Of a stretch of DNA of 64,000 nucleotides, positions 33,125 through 46,118 are shown one piece after another. Under the pieces are notes generated by a model that worked only from the letters and a program-made list of their open reading frames with translations, was not told the origin of the DNA and did no database searches. Positions within the stretch are counted from its first letter, which is position 1; every line of letters begins with the position of its first letter. The DNA lies in NCBI RefSeq assembly GCF_010015445.1, contig NC_053112.1, positions 37,952,165-38,016,164 on the forward strand. The letters are read 5' to 3'. A program made the translations under genes and the position numbers. The stretch comes from Perca fluviatilis. Its lineage: Eukaryota > Chordata > Actinopteri > Perciformes > Percidae.

Positions 33125-36100
33125 GTAAAGTGTGTGTGTGTGTAGGGGGTAAATAGGCTACACTGAAACTACCAGTAGGCCTACTTACGGATGGGGCGCC
33201 CCTGCAGCGCCGGCCCGAGCCTTTTGGGGGCCCTAAGAAGAATTTGATTTGGGGGCCCCCCCCTTCCCACCACGCGGAGTCACCTGTGCTTGACGATTAT
33301 TGACACAAATGTCACGCTATAATGTTACATTATAAATTAATACAGTGAGGTTATGTATTAATACAGTGACAGAGTATGAACTACTGTCCCCCTGGGCACA
33401 GATGCATAAGGACCCTCCCCCCCTACTCTATTTGTGCAAAAGTGGGTCCAAACTGGTGGGAGGGGGTCTGGGGGTGCTCCCCCAGAAAATTTTGAATGTG
33501 ATAGATGTGATTTCCTGTATTCTGGTGCATTTTTGGGATGGTCAGCTTGAGAAGGGCAATACCTAAATTTGTTCAGATTCATAGCCTTTTGCTTTTTGAC
33601 TTAAAGTGATGGTTCGGAGTAATTTCACCCTAGGGTCCTTTGCACCATGACCTCGAGCCAAACACCCCCCCAGAAGCTTTTTTCACCTGGGTCGAACATT
33701 GGGAGCGTTAGCGTAGCGTAGCGTTATCATCTGAATAGCTTAGCGCAGAGGCTAATGGATCCGAAGTGTCTCTTAACATTACCCCACTAATAATGCCCGA
33801 AATGATACCAAACGTCTACAGTAGTACAAATAGGTTATGCACTCATAAAACGATGGATTGGAAAGTTTGTAAGTACACCAGAAGTTTATGTAAATAACAC
33901 TTGCCTGCTGGCTTCTGCTCTCTGCTGCTGCTGCTGCTGTTACTACCGGGCAGTAAGAGTGCTTAGGGACATCTACAAATTACAACACCGAAAAGAGATG
34001 CAACAAAAATATTTATTAATTTAATGATTAAATAAGGTAATGTCTCCAAACTTACCTCAATTATTACTTGTCTCCTGCTAGTTATACTACAGCACTTACT
34101 TTAAAAAATAAGTTAAATTAAAAAATATTTTTGTTGCATCTCTTTTCGGTGTTGTAATTTGTAGATGTCCCTAAGCACTCGTCTTACAGCAGCAACAACA
34201 ACAGCAGAGAGCAGAAGCCAGCAGGCAAGTGTTATTTACATAAACTTCTGGTGTACTTACAAACTTTACAATCCATCGTTTTATGAGTGCATAACCTATA
34301 TATACTAGTGTAGACCTTTGGTATCATTTCGGGCATTATTAGTGGGGTAATGTTAAGAGACACTTCGGATCCATTAGCCTCTGCGCTAAGCTATTCAGCG
34401 GCTAACGCTACTCTACGCTAACTCTCCCAATGTTAGACCCAGGTGAAAAAAGCTTCTGGGGGGGTGTTTGGCTCGAGGTCATGGTGCAAAGGACCCTAGG
34501 GTGAAATTACTCCGAACCATCACTTTAATAAGGTAGTGACTTCACACAACTACTTGCGCTTCAGGGCCAAACAACACGTTCAATCCCACAGGACTTTATG
34601 TTCTCTATTTATCCTGATAGGGATGCATATTTAGATTTTTCTGTCCTGACCGATAGCCCGCCCGTGTTAACCGCTTATTAACCGTTAACAATCAGCCGAC
34701 TAAGTCCACCCCTCTGGGAGAGTTAGCAACCACATCAATTAGTTTAGCTGCATGGTTGTCAGCTGTGGGTTTGTGTTAGTAGGAAGTAGGGCTGGGCGAT
34801 ATGCCCTCAAAAAAAATCCCAGATTTTTTTCACAAAAAAAAAAGATTCATGATTTAACCCTTGTGTTGTCTTCCTATCAACCTTGAAAAAAACACTTTTT
34901 TTTCTCGACGTTTTTGACGCCTTTTTTTCACAGTTTGTTTTTGCTTTTTCCAACATTTTAAATTGTTAAATTTTTCTTCTACACATTTTCCGCATTTATT
35001 TCTACGTCCCATATTTTCTGATATAAAACAAAAATTTAAAACGGGTCCATTTGACCCGAAGTCAACACAAGGGTTAAATCGATTCTTCACCCCTACTTAA
35101 AATCAATCTGCAGATGACAAATAAATGACAAGATCTCACACACACACACACACACGGGACATGTATACCATTATGATTATTCACGCCAATTTTATGCAAA
35201 TTCATTTGAGTGTTTTCCCTACCATTGTATTGGGGGGGCGCCCTCCGTAAAAGAATGACAAAATGATATTATGCTATATATTCAACAAATTATATAATTA
35301 TGCTATCAACAACAACTAAACGGATGCGTGAGATAAAGCTGTTTTCACACATACAGGTAATTCACTTCTCGTTCCTCAGTAAAAGTTCAATTCATTTTGA
35401 CTTTAGTTGTTTAGTAGTTTGACTTGCTCCTGTTTTCACCTGTTGCTGAGTAACGTACATTAACATGCCATGGTCTCATGAGTGTAGCATACCTGTAGCA
35501 AGCTCCTTTGTAGTAACTAGCGGTAAAAAAAAACAACATTGAAGAGGAGCTACGTGCTATAAAGCGGCGATTGCTAGTTGTTTAAGCCGCTACAGACCTC
35601 CGTCACAGCTCGGTCGTATCAGCGGCTTAATGGTGCGTTCTAGTAGATGTGTTGAGCTGCAACCGAGTTCCTCAACACCGGGTCTCAACAGCTGACGGTG
35701 CTCCATGGTGCTTCGTCCAAAACTCGCTCCGTCAGGTCAGCGGTAGTTCGTGGTTCAGTTATTCGAGAATAGGTGTCTTTGAGCCGGGTAAAGAGCACCA
35801 TGTGCTGCCGGTCATTTCGGCGGAGATTACGGTTAAGTAAGCAATAAAACGACTAGTTAAGAAAATAACTAATATTAGCCGCTGTCGCTGCCATGTTGTT
35901 TGTGTAGCTCCATGGCAAACGCGCGGGGGGAGGGCTGGGCCCATTCGGAACTACGGGAGCCCAGATGGGACCGTCGGCGAATGTTAAGAAAAAAAAACAA
36001 CACTCGATTGGGTCCCCCTGGTGGCCTGGGGGCCCCAAGCAGCCGCTTAGTTTGCTTATGCCTCGGGCCGGCGCTGCGCCCCTGCTAGCTCACCTGGTGC

Positions 36101-39100
36101 ACCCCAGGTACAAAGGTTCAGTCCTTACCGCAGCGGCCGCTGGCTCGATTCCGATCAACGGCCCTTTGCTGCATGTTTGTCTCCCCTTTCCTGTCTTCTT
36201 CTGTCCTGTCAAATAAAGGCCTTAAATGCCCAAACATAACATACTTCTCTGTGTACTGAATCTGCATTCTATATCTGTCATTGTAGATTGAACTCCGAGA
36301 CAAGTTGGGTGTGCTGGATGGGAAGATGGAGAAGACTGAGACTGTTATGTTTCAAATCAATGACCTGCAGAGAAAGCTGAAGGTAATTTCTATTTCTCGC
36401 ATTTTGCTGGTTTTCACAAGAATATGAAACTAATTAGTGATTAGTGATTCACAAAGGAAACTGTGATGGCAATTACATCATTCAATTCAATTTTCTATAT
36501 AGTATCAAATCATAACAAGAGTTATCTCAAGACACTTTACTGATAGAGTAGGTCTAGACCACACTCTATAATTTACAAAGACCCAACAATTCCAGGAATT
36601 CCCCTAAGAGCAAGCATTTAGTGCGACGGTGGAGGGGAAAAACTTGACGGTGCCAATCATGTCAGTTTATCTATTTCCTTGTTCCTGTATTTATCTATGG
36701 CTCCTCTCGCGGTCCTTGCCTAGGACGCAGCAACCAAAAAGAAGACAGCATATGCAGCTGTGTACCAGCAGATGCGGGATTTGCTGGCCCAAGAAGAACG
36801 CGAGGCCCAGCATGAGGTGGACGGCGAGCTGGAGATTTGCCAGACAAAACTTCGGGACTTCATGAAGAGATTGACTGAGAATATGGACAACATGACCAAA
36901 GCCAGAGAAGATGTCAACAGTCTGCTGAGTGAATCCCAAACAGTGGCCTTTCTGCAGGTGGGTTGTCAGAGGAAGATGAACTAGAGGAGGGTAAAAAGAA
37001 AGGGGCCTAAAAAGAAATGAGACATAAATACACAGTACAGAGAGGGATCAAAATTCAAATGAGGACATTGGTCTTAAAGGGGCAGTATGTAATACTGACA
37101 GCTAGTGTTTAAAATAGTTACTGCAGTACAAATTCAAAATACTGGAGAGAGTCGTCCCCACCGCCCCCTCCTCCCCAGACTCGAAGTTCACGGAGGTTGC
37201 CAGGCTGAGACCGGAGCATCCACAACAATGTTGCTAGACGCTTGTCTCACATAGCCAGACATTACTTCACAGCACAGCGGAGTAGCTAACGTTAGATGCT
37301 AGTCTCACATAGCCAGACATTACTTCACAGCACAGCGGAGTAGCTAACGTTAGATGCTAGTCTCACATAGCCAGACATTACTTCACAGCACAGCGGAGTA
37401 GCTAACGTTAGATGCTAGTCTCACATAGCCAGACATTACTTCACAGCACAGCGGAGTAGCTAACGTTAGATGCTAGTCTCACATAGCCAGACATTACTTC
37501 ACAGCACAGTGGAGTAGCTAACATTAGGTGCTAGACTCACATAGCCAGACATTACTTCACAGCACAGCGGAGTAGCTAACGTTAGATGCTAGTCTCACAT
37601 AGCCAGACATTACTCCACAGCACAGCGGAGTAGCTAACGTTAGATGCTAGTCTCACATAGCCAGACATTACTCCACAGCACAGCGGAGTAGCTAACGTTA
37701 GATGCTGGCTATATTGACATAAAAGCCCGTGCTCACGTGGAGCTCTGTACCCAACTGACAGACACACTTTTTCGGCTTAGAATTACCGTAGAAACTGCTA
37801 AAAATCCCACAACCTGGCTGTCCTCTCCACACGCCAGACAGACACACTTCCTTGGGTTAGAATTAAGTTAGGAACCGCTAAAAATAACACTACCTTGCCG
37901 TCCTTTTCCACCCGACTGAACACACTTTATTGGCTTAGAATTACGGCAACAATCGCTAAACACACTGCGAACTCACGGTACTCTCTTCCCGATTTACAGC
38001 CCCTCCCTCTCTTGGCTTCAAATAACTCACCGTTGTCTGCTACAGCCGCAGAACAGGCTATACGCTGTAAACAGCTGTGGCCCGCTTGCCTGCTCCTCCG
38101 GTAACGTTAGCAATTAGCCGGGTTAGCATGGCGGCGTTAGCCAGGACCCGTCGGGATCACTTTACTGGCTGTGTCTCAGTTGTTTTTGCGAGTAACCAAC
38201 TCGGGTACTCTAGCTATATAATTCAATGTGAGTACTTCACAAATGTTTTAATAACATAAAATACAAGTCCCTTGTAGCTGTGATAAATTAGCCTGAAGCT
38301 AACGTTACGTTGTTACATCTCTGGTCACGCAACAGGTTTTTTTAGGTCGGGTAGAATCTATCTCTGTTGATCCTGTTCGTTTGTTTGCTGCTTTCATGGC
38401 TGTACTAACGTTACAGCTGTAGTGCGGTGGGTTTACGTTTTTACAGGTATATCTGGCAACCCGGCCTGGCTGTCAAACTGGGCAGCTGATACCAACACAC
38501 AGGCCGAAACATAAACAGACATTCCGTCACGGAACGGAAATTTCCAAAGGAGAAAATGCTGGCATTATCATTGTTGTCAGAAAAGATAGTATTTTAACTT
38601 AGCATGTTTCCTTAATATCTGATGACGCAGTGGGGTCATTTTTGGATTTATTACAGTAAATATATTAAATATTGGACCTTTAATATACTTGGAATATTCT
38701 TATGTTTCTAAAAGACCTTTTTTTTTTTTTATACCTGAGACTAGTTTGTCATCGCCAGACCTATCTCCACAGCGTTGTAGAGTGAGGTCTGGCTACACCA
38801 CAGAGACATTCCAGGATAGGAGGAAAACAAAATGCTCTGGGTTGTTTGCGTTTCTTTAAGCCAATCACAGTGGTCTTAGGCGGCGCTAAGCTCCGGACGC
38901 AGGGACTGTGCCTCTGCAAAATAGTCTCAGGAAGGAATCAGGCGATTATCCTGGAAATGTACTTCCGCTGATCCAGACTAACCTGAGAACAATGGCTGAG
39001 GCGAGACAGAGGAGTTGGCCTGTATGTTGTTTGGTTGCGTGCTGAACGCACAACGCAATTCCTATTTAAGCTATACTGTAGCGCACAGCGTAGTTTGTCT

Positions 39101-41195
39101 GTCTCCTCTTCACTCGAGCTTCTGCGCGCGAAAGTCGCCGGGCGACACCAGTTTCTGAACACAGCGAGAAATCCAGAGAGAGTTGTGTGGAGCTGATAGT
39201 CTATATTAGCTTTGTAGCAACTCATTTGGCGATGGTTTGAATGTAACAGACGTTCATTAATATCAAAAAGTTACGCACTAAAACTTTAAGCAAAATCGTT
39301 TCCCAGTTCCAGTACTCAAGTGGGGGAATTTGATGTCATATATATTAGTGAATTAAATATCTTTAGCTTTTGGACTGTTGCTTGAAATAAACAAGCAATT
39401 TGAAACATCAGCTTTGGTGATTGATAGTATAACAGGTATTTCTCACTATTTAACAAAGTGATTATTGAGAAAATGATATGTACACTAAAGAAGGTGCAGT
39501 AAGCGATGCTGTGCAAAGACTGTTAATATATAAACTGCCAAACAAATACAAACGTTCTCCGACATGCACTCTAACAATGCAGCCCTGTTTCTGATACCGT
39601 GGGGGGCAGAAATGTTGCCGTGGGGGGGCCGGCACAGTCAAATCAACAGAGGAAACACTGAGGGCTATCTAACACCAGATTCTTTTCCAGCGCACACAGA
39701 AAATAGAGAGCTAGGTGACCGTGAGGAGACATTCACTAAATTTGTCAAAAAGTGTATTGGATTAACATCACCTACTATACCTTTTTAATTGATGATGAAA
39801 ATGATTAATTGCAGCTTTCATTTTTTTTATTTTAACATATCTGATTTTGGCAGCCCAGTCTTGCTGCTACACCCTACACCTATCACAGCCATGTCTTGCA
39901 CAACTTGGGGAAAAAAACACATCCCCTTTAATAAGTATTTTTCTTTTTTGGTTCTCGTCCCTTGTTCCTCACAGGCGTCGTTTGACTTGCCTAGGGTTAC
40001 AAAGTTTGATCCTCACACCCCTCGAATCAACCTGGACTCCAAGAAGGTGACGGCAGCACAGGCCTTCTCTGCTGCCCTGAAGGAGCATCTGACAGACCTC
40101 CTGAAACAGCCGCTGGACGCCAGACTGCTGAAACTTAAACCAGGTAACTGTGCAGGTACATTGTGAGTGGGAGGCTTGACATCCGGAGATGTGTTATGAA
40201 ATTATAACGAAGGCAAATCGTGTCCAACTTTTGTTGCAGAGCTTAAGACTGGCATTGTTGCGCCTGGTGAGTTTGTGTCATGTGGGAGATCCTGGGAGAT
40301 GGAGTCAAATGTTGACTTTGTGGTTGCTTTTTGTCTTGTGTTGGCAGGCTTTCACTTTCGGAGTATAAAAATGTAATAATTTCCCTTGTGTATTAATTGT
40401 TGTAAGATGAAAAAGCAGTTCCTGTCTCAGCACCTGCAAGTACTGGAAGTACTGGATCTCAGCCAGAATTTGGTATGTTCATCTCTCTCTATGAAAATAT
40501 TATCTAACAGATGGCCGCCTCTGTGTGTTGGTGCACATTGTTTTGTCTTGTTTTATATTGGTAAATATTTCATATTGATGTTTAATATGTTTACGTATGC
40601 ACCAACCACCTGATTCTGTTTCTGAATACAGTAGAACACAGTATAATTAAATATCTTCACATCCATATTAGCTTTAAATTCAAAGACAAAAATGCTAAAT
40701 TTGTGGATTTTTGCAAGACAAATATGTAGTGTGCATACTGAATCGCTGGAGTTTTGATAAAACTATTTGATGAGCATTTTGTAACACAACTCTTTACAAT
40801 GTGATGAAAGCCCTCATGGGTGCAAGAAATGCTTTTCTGATTTCACCTGTTTCAGAATTACCCGAACCTCCGCCGCCCGTGTCCCACAGTCCAGCCTGTC
40901 CCCCCATGCAGCCGTATTACCAGCCAGTTCCTGTTCCTGTTTATATGGGGGGTGGATTCCAGCCTTCACATGGAGGCTGGAACCCAGCCCATCATCCACC
41001 AGGCCCTTATAGGGGGCCGCGGTTTACTGGAGGACAAAAGACAAGTAAGTAAGATACAAACATACAGTCCTAAACGCATGATACAATTGTTACATTGATC
41101 GGAAGGATTTTAAAGATGATTTAATCACATACAAATTCTACACATTAATGTAATTAAGCATGCATCTTGTAAGCATGAATTGATGGAATCACCAA

Positions 41196-41264
<69 letters not shown>

Positions 41265-42753
41265 GCCCACCAACCAATCAACAGACAGAATGATGACATG
41301 CAATACGCAATCAAATTGAACACCTACCCTGCGAAGCCAAACTTGCAGAATTCTCCAAACTTCAGACCCTCAGAAATATCAAGTACAAAAAGAGAAGAAA
41401 ATCGTCTGCCAGCCAGCTCATAAAGCCGTCCCAAACAAAGCTGGAGAATCGGGCAACAGGAGCCATACTGTCAAAAACAAAGGTACAAGAGAAGTACATT
41501 TTTTGTAAGCAAGAATGCATTTTTCACAGATGTGCCATATTTCAGCTTGCGGAGCCTTCGCGCTGGAAACGACAGCCGTGGTGACGTCATTTTATAGCAC
41601 GCGCACCTCGCGCCGGGAACGCCGCGGCCACCATAAATTGAGCTTAATGGTCATTTTGGATGAAAGAGTAGGATGTGCCATTCAAAGAACTACACTGCTA
41701 CTCAAAAAAAATAACTAAAATACTTTCCTTGTTTTGTCTTTCATAAAACAAATGTGTCACGTCTTTTAAATGTTGTGCATTTTGTCCTCTTACAGACAAG
41801 AAAAGTGATGCCAGTCACCAACCCTCCCAAAGTATGTCATTTATATTATATTGCACAATGAAATTAGATTTTATTAATATGCTTTTTGTGCAGAATTTTA
41901 ATAATATTGCCATTACAATAAGGCCAATAAGAAACGAAGTGGCTTAGTGGGTAAAAAGCTTTGTTTTTCTTCTTCCAGTTTTTGTGCCAATGTTTGAGCC
42001 AATTATTTGTTACACAACATTGAACAGCCGCTCTGAACTTGTACCGCTGGTCACATAAATCTGTGTTCCAAATTGGAACCGTGTTCTACATTTGTACAAG
42101 CAGTTTTGAAATGTAATGCTGTGGGTTTGTACCCCAGTTTATTTTTTATTAAAGTTTTCTGTGTAATGAGCTCCAGGTACTGTACGTGGGCAGTTTTTGA
42201 TGTGCGGTTGTTTTTATTGGAAATGTTTGGACTTATGCAGCTTACATCTGTTTAGCTAGCTCAGCCATATGCGTGCGTCACACAGCTGTGTGCATCTGTA
42301 GCCTTCAACAGGACAACAGTCGAGTTAGCAGCATGACACGGTCTAAAGTTCACAGGCAGCCTTCCAATACAAACAACAGCTCAAAGCCCTTCCCTTTATA
42401 CCTGCACTCCCTGAATTACCTGTATGCCGAGATGTTGGCAAACACGGAAGGCTTTTGGCAAGTTGCATTTATAATTGTAGCTTCAAGAGAAATTTCAGAT
42501 TTTAGACATTCGGTTTTATTTAAGCAATTTGAGCATAAATTAGTTCCGATCGGTTTGGTAAGCGGCATAACTCTCACACTACAGAAACCTCTTTTGATAT
42601 TTTCCTTCAGAAAAAGACAAAAGGCCTAACCCTAAGCCAGGAGGAAATAACCCAGGTGCTAAAGGACCTGCTTCCACTAAAAAAGACAATCCCAGAAGCC
42701 ATCCTCCATCAGAGAAGACAACCAAGCACCATCCACGGCCTAAAACTAAGTAG
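32495..42753 (+). CDS. TRIM25-like protein, copy B, lacking PRY-SPRY
   Basis: Nine phase-consistent coding exons: 32495-33124, 36287-36382, 36724-36957, 39975-40143, 40240-40266, 40407-40472, 40856-41044, 41796-41831, 42611-42753. They total 1590 nt, 529 aa. The RING cysteines are C20, C23, C35, H37, C40, C43, C55, C58. A run of 15 Glu lies between RING and B-boxes. Two B-boxes follow, then a coiled coil, a Pro-rich linker ([17 protein letters not shown]...) and a basic Lys/Pro/His tail ending PKTK at TAG 42751-42753. It is a tandem paralogue of copy A: exons 1, 4 and 5 are nearly identical, exons 2-3 clearly diverged. A ligase without SPRY could still dimerise and bind E2, but would lack the usual substrate-binding module. 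An alternative SPRY-containing 3' end was not found before dgke. It may act as a modifier of copy A; this is inference. Confidence 0.8.
33605..34524. mobile_element. TTAA-flanked foldback element, arms of about 400 bp
   Basis: TTAA lies at 33601-33604 and 34525-34528. The left arm (33605 to about 34030) begins AGTGATGGTTCGGAGTAAT. It is reverse-complemented from 34524 down to about 34110, with few mismatches and a short AT-rich spacer. No coding capacity. Transcripts through it would form a long hairpin. Confidence 0.9.
34856..35076. mobile_element. Small MITE with AACCCTTGTGTTGTC termini
   Basis: The left end AACCCTTGTGTTGTCTTC is mirrored by the right end AAGTCAACACAAGGGTT. Other copies are at 52171-52410 (plus orientation) and about 56860-57146 (minus orientation). 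It sits just after a TAGGGCTGGGCGATATG hAT-like end at about 34788. Confidence 0.8.
36483..36650 (-). mobile_element. LINE 3' end fragment
   Basis: CAATTCAATTTTCTATATAG, then AGTATCAAATCATAACA and TAGAGTAGGTCTAGACCAC, match the 3' UTR end of the LINE at 330-500 in the same orientation. Only about 170 bases are present. It lies in copy B intron 2. Confidence 0.85.
37078..38679. mobile_element. TTAA-flanked element with internal minisatellite, copy B intron 3
   Basis: TTAA lies at 37074-37077 and 38680-38683. The left end AGGGGCAGTATGTAATA pairs with inward right AGGTCCAATATTTAATA. It contains a 58-bp minisatellite at 37237-37707. No transposase was seen. Confidence 0.75.
37237..37707 (+). repeat. 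58-bp minisatellite, about 8 copies
   Basis: The unit includes CTCACATAGCCAGACATTAC and CACAGCGGAGTAGCTAACG. Copies are almost identical, which suggests recent expansion. Confidence 0.95.
38734..38931. mobile_element. MITE with CCTGAGACTA termini
   Basis: The left CCTGAGACTAGTTTG and right CAAAATAGTCTCAGG are inverted repeats. The interior carries the CCAGACC/GGTCTGGCTA hairpin shared with 23986-24180 and 55960-56065. Confidence 0.75.
39150..39290. repeat. Dispersed repeat end (AAGTTACGCACTAAAACTTTAA family)
   Basis: AGAAATCCAGAGAGAGTTGTGTGGAGCTGAT, read in two halves, and AGCTTTGTAGCAACTCATTTGGC also occur in reverse at 49900-49980. The outer end of the family (GCTATAGTGCGTAGTTTC) is at 44200 and, reversed, at 50100. 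Confidence 0.6.
41196..41264. repeat. (ATCA)n microsatellite
   Basis: About 17 tetranucleotide units in copy B intron 7. A shorter (ATCA)n lies at 49487-49522 in the dgke gene. Confidence 0.95.
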
Positions 42754-45700
42754 ACACAGCACACGCATTCGCTTCTGCAGTCCTGATACAACGAGGCACT
42801 GTTGAGCTCCATTTTCATGATTTACAAGTCTTATCAGTCGATCACATGATAGGGAATGGCGCTGTCGCGTTGCTTTTTCAGTGCTTAAATAAACAGCACA
42901 CACACACTTTGGCGCTTGTTTGCATGACTTTGAATAATTGTCATTATGGATATATGCTGTGTTTTGTTCTTTTTTGTACATAAGGACAATATATGTTTTG
43001 AATTTGTTGCTTTAAAATGAAAATTTTCAAGCAGCTTGACTTTTGTATTTGTTTAAATGGTAAATGATTAACCCATCCCAGTGTACGGTAATTATGTCAG
43101 TGGGATTGTTTTATGCTACCCAACAGGAGCATATGGCTGCTATGATCTCTAGGCCTGGGTATCGCCAATGATTTCCCAAATCATTCTCGATGTCTATTAG
43201 GTTAGGATTTCAGATGAATTAATCGATAGATCACTCAAAAAACTAAAAAAATGATTATTTTAACCCAGCCCTTATGATCTCTGACCAGGGATCATAGCAG
43301 CAGTTTCTTCAAGTGACTTAGAATAGACCTTAATTAAAACACAGACACATGTGGCTTGTATATGAAAATATTTATGGGAATGTCTTCAAATCACTTCATT
43401 ACATTCAGTTCAATCAAAAATCTGTTGGTTTTTTTCGTAACAATTTCACCAAACCCTATTTACTGCCATTGTGTAAACAGCTGTTTTACATGATTGTTAC
43501 CAATAACAGCATATTCTCTCCCAGACAGTTTCTTTGTCTTTTATTATTAGCAGTGGCCACATACGGCTTCCTCTTTATTGATCAAATCATAATCTGAATG
43601 AATTATCATTTTGTCATTATCTGCACATTCTTAATCGCCTTTAAGGTTCTCTTATTTTCATAGATATTTGAATGCAAAAAAGTAAGCTTATTTAAATATA
43701 TATTAATTAATAATGAAAACAGTTTGGTACACAACACAGTGAAATTTGCCTTGATAAATTGAGTCTATACAAATACTGTTCTATATCTGCCAAGATTTAA
43801 CAAATAATAACTGACTCGAATTGGGAACATCTAAAAACAACGTATAAACATCACAGTCATGTCCCTCCACCCCTAGTATTACAACATGTCAAAGTGTTTA
43901 GCCACGCTAGCAACCGTCATTGTATGATAGGAATTTACAGGGGGGATTACAACCCCCCCAATAATCAAAACTAACACCCCCCCCGAAGAACCTTATATAA
44001 TTTCCTTTACATAAATAAAAGACATTTGCACCATAAATTGATGCAAAAAAGGCACAAATTGTTGCAGAAAAATTCACCCGCAATGCAAAAAAAGTGTTTG
44101 ATGCTCAAAATTCAAATTTGCTCAAAAGTGGAGATCTCAACCCCCCCCCCTCCCCTCCAATAATAATTGCAAAAGCAATCTGTAAATGCAGCTTAAAAGC
44201 TATAGTGCGTAGTTTCGGTCACCCCATGAGGAATTCTAAGTAATGACAGCAACTCTGTCGGCGCGTTAATCAAATTTTAATCGTCATTTCCATCTTTTCT
44301 CCCAACGTAATGTCCCAGTGTAATTGTGAAAAATGATTATTTTGGGTTCTGAATGGAAGAAAAAAAAAAAAGGTTCAAACGGAAAAGGATTAAGGGTAAT
44401 TTCACAGTTCAAGGTGTTTTCACTGTTAGTTTCTTTAACTATTTCACTGTTTTTTAAGTTCAATAAATCAAAAAGCCAAAAGTCAATATGTAATCTTGTT
44501 AAATAATTGAGATTAGGATTTTTTTTCCGTAATCGGGCAGCCCTATATTGAGGGATTTCTTTTTTTATATATATATATATAGGCCCATGCTGCTAGCGTG
44601 GCTGAAAACCTGCCAATAAACCCCAGTTACATGTAAGCTAATTCAGTGCAAACACATGACACACACAACTCTGGTAAACATGGAGGATAAGGTTAAAGTT
44701 CAAACAGGTGTCCTTGAGCAAGAAGACATTCACCAAACAAATCGAGAGGGCGATGAAACCACGAGGCTTGGTTACCTGCTAAGGAGGTGCATATTCCAGA
44801 AGCATAGGCATCACACGGCTAAAAACAGATCCCTGGTCAGCCGTATGGAGCAGCGAATTGGGTCCACGTTCATTAAGAAAGCATTAACTAACATTCTACA
44901 GACTTTTTTTTTTTATTTTATTTTTTCCAGATATGGCTGTGAGAAACAGGCAACCCCTTCTGCAATAAAAACAGGACCACCTCAAATGGCAAAATTAAAT
45001 TTCCTGACAGGTAGGCTCTTTGACAGAGAAACACAAAGGACGTCTTGCACACATTATGTGGAGTACAGGAGCGATGCAACAAAGAAAACGCAACAGTTAC
45101 ATGCAAGTAACTCTTATGGTATTAATATTAAACTGTAGAGGTTTAAGGAGAAGACCAACTCTACTTGACCCGTCTACAGAAAATACTGTCTTTAGCCTGC
45201 CATCTTGTGGTGACTATTTGGTAAACCACAAATGAGGAAATGTAAGGCCATTACTCCAGTAACGGAAAAAAAAAAACACAACATGGGACAGCTTAATCTC
45301 ATCAGCAGTTATTACTATCGGCAGCAACATCAAAAGGTCAGCGGTATGGTTTCATGTATATAACCTACATCCTAAGCAGTGGAAGGTATTCATCAGTGCA
45401 AGTGCCAAAACAGTGCAACACAAAAATATGTAAATAGGAGTAACTATGAAAAACAAGAGGAAGGACTCAAAGGATTTACATGTATGACCAATCCTCTCAA
45501 GTACAACGGTTACTTGGCAGTACGTTCAAAATAAAAACACGCCACGTTCCCTGTAGCGCTTACAGGAAGGTTAAATAAAAGTTTCAAGACTGTATCTTAG
45601 TACAACCAGGCCGTTTGGCGAGCTCCTTGAGACAGGGGGGGGCGTGAAGTCAAAACAAACCAACATCAAGGTCCGGTGATTGACAACACACCGCAGTTGT

Positions 45701-46114
45701 TAACAAGAGCCCTTCATCCAGATTCACCTTTGGGCTCACACACCCACACATATCAAAGCCTTGGCTGCATCTCACGGCCCTTATCTGACAGCTCCTCGGT
45801 CCTCGGCTGAACAGGATGTTGTTCTGTCCCTCCTCGGTGAAGGCCGTCTCACAGCTCTTACTTCTGCCCCAAAAAGGGATCAAGGAAGAGGGATCATGGA
45901 GGAGCTATAGGCGAGGAAACACGAGAGCAGCCTTCCTGGAAGCCGCGCAGCTAAAGGAGTTGCTAACTCCGCCCAAACAGCTGACGTATTCATGTGACGC
46001 TTCAGAGGAAAGGACGTCTCATCCCTCTAAAACACAATTTGCTCGTTTCCTCTCTCATCCCAGGACTTCCTCGAGGAAGGGAAGGGAGGCGAGTGAAGGA
46101 CTCGAGGAGGCAAT
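42754..46114. other. Between trim25 copy B and dgke, proximal part
   Basis: No gene was recognised. Contents are a probable copy B 3' UTR, the hAT MITE at 43150-43273, a dispersed repeat at about 43925-44170 (shared with 50910-51280), repeat ends at 44195-44270, a hAT-family right end at about 44320-44546, and unassigned sequence from 44550 to 46114. Open frames of up to 160 codons in it have no recognisable family or splice context. Confidence 0.5.
43150..43273. mobile_element. Small hAT MITE
   Basis: The ends TAGGCCTGGG and CCCAGCCCTT are flanked by the exact 8-bp duplication ATGATCTC at 43142-43149 and 43274-43281. The length is 124 bp. Confidence 0.85.
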
Positions 46115-46118
46115 TTAA

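Larger units (their letters stand above)
33187..36092. mobile_element. Possible large element in copy B intron 1, with nested insertions
   Basis: The left sequence CTGCAGCGCCGGCCCGAG (about 33205), followed by GGGGGCCC, is mirrored on the right by CTCGGGCCGGCGCTGCGCC (about 36062), preceded by GGGGCCCC. This is consistent with inverted ends of one element. The interior contains the foldback element and MITEs listed separately. No transposase was recognised. Confidence 0.45.

Noticed and set aside
37237..37707. CRISPR-like regular repeats
   Set aside because: The 58-bp units are contiguous with no unique spacers, and the genome is a vertebrate's. It is a minisatellite.
41280..41490. Coding-looking stretch in copy B intron 7 ending with a donor-like AAAG/GTACAAG
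   Set aside because: The phase entering from exon 7 hits a stop within a few codons, and no family was recognised.
44656..45138. 160-codon ORF between trim25 copy B and dgke
   Set aside because: No recognised motif, a poly-T-encoded Phe run, and no splice or promoter context.
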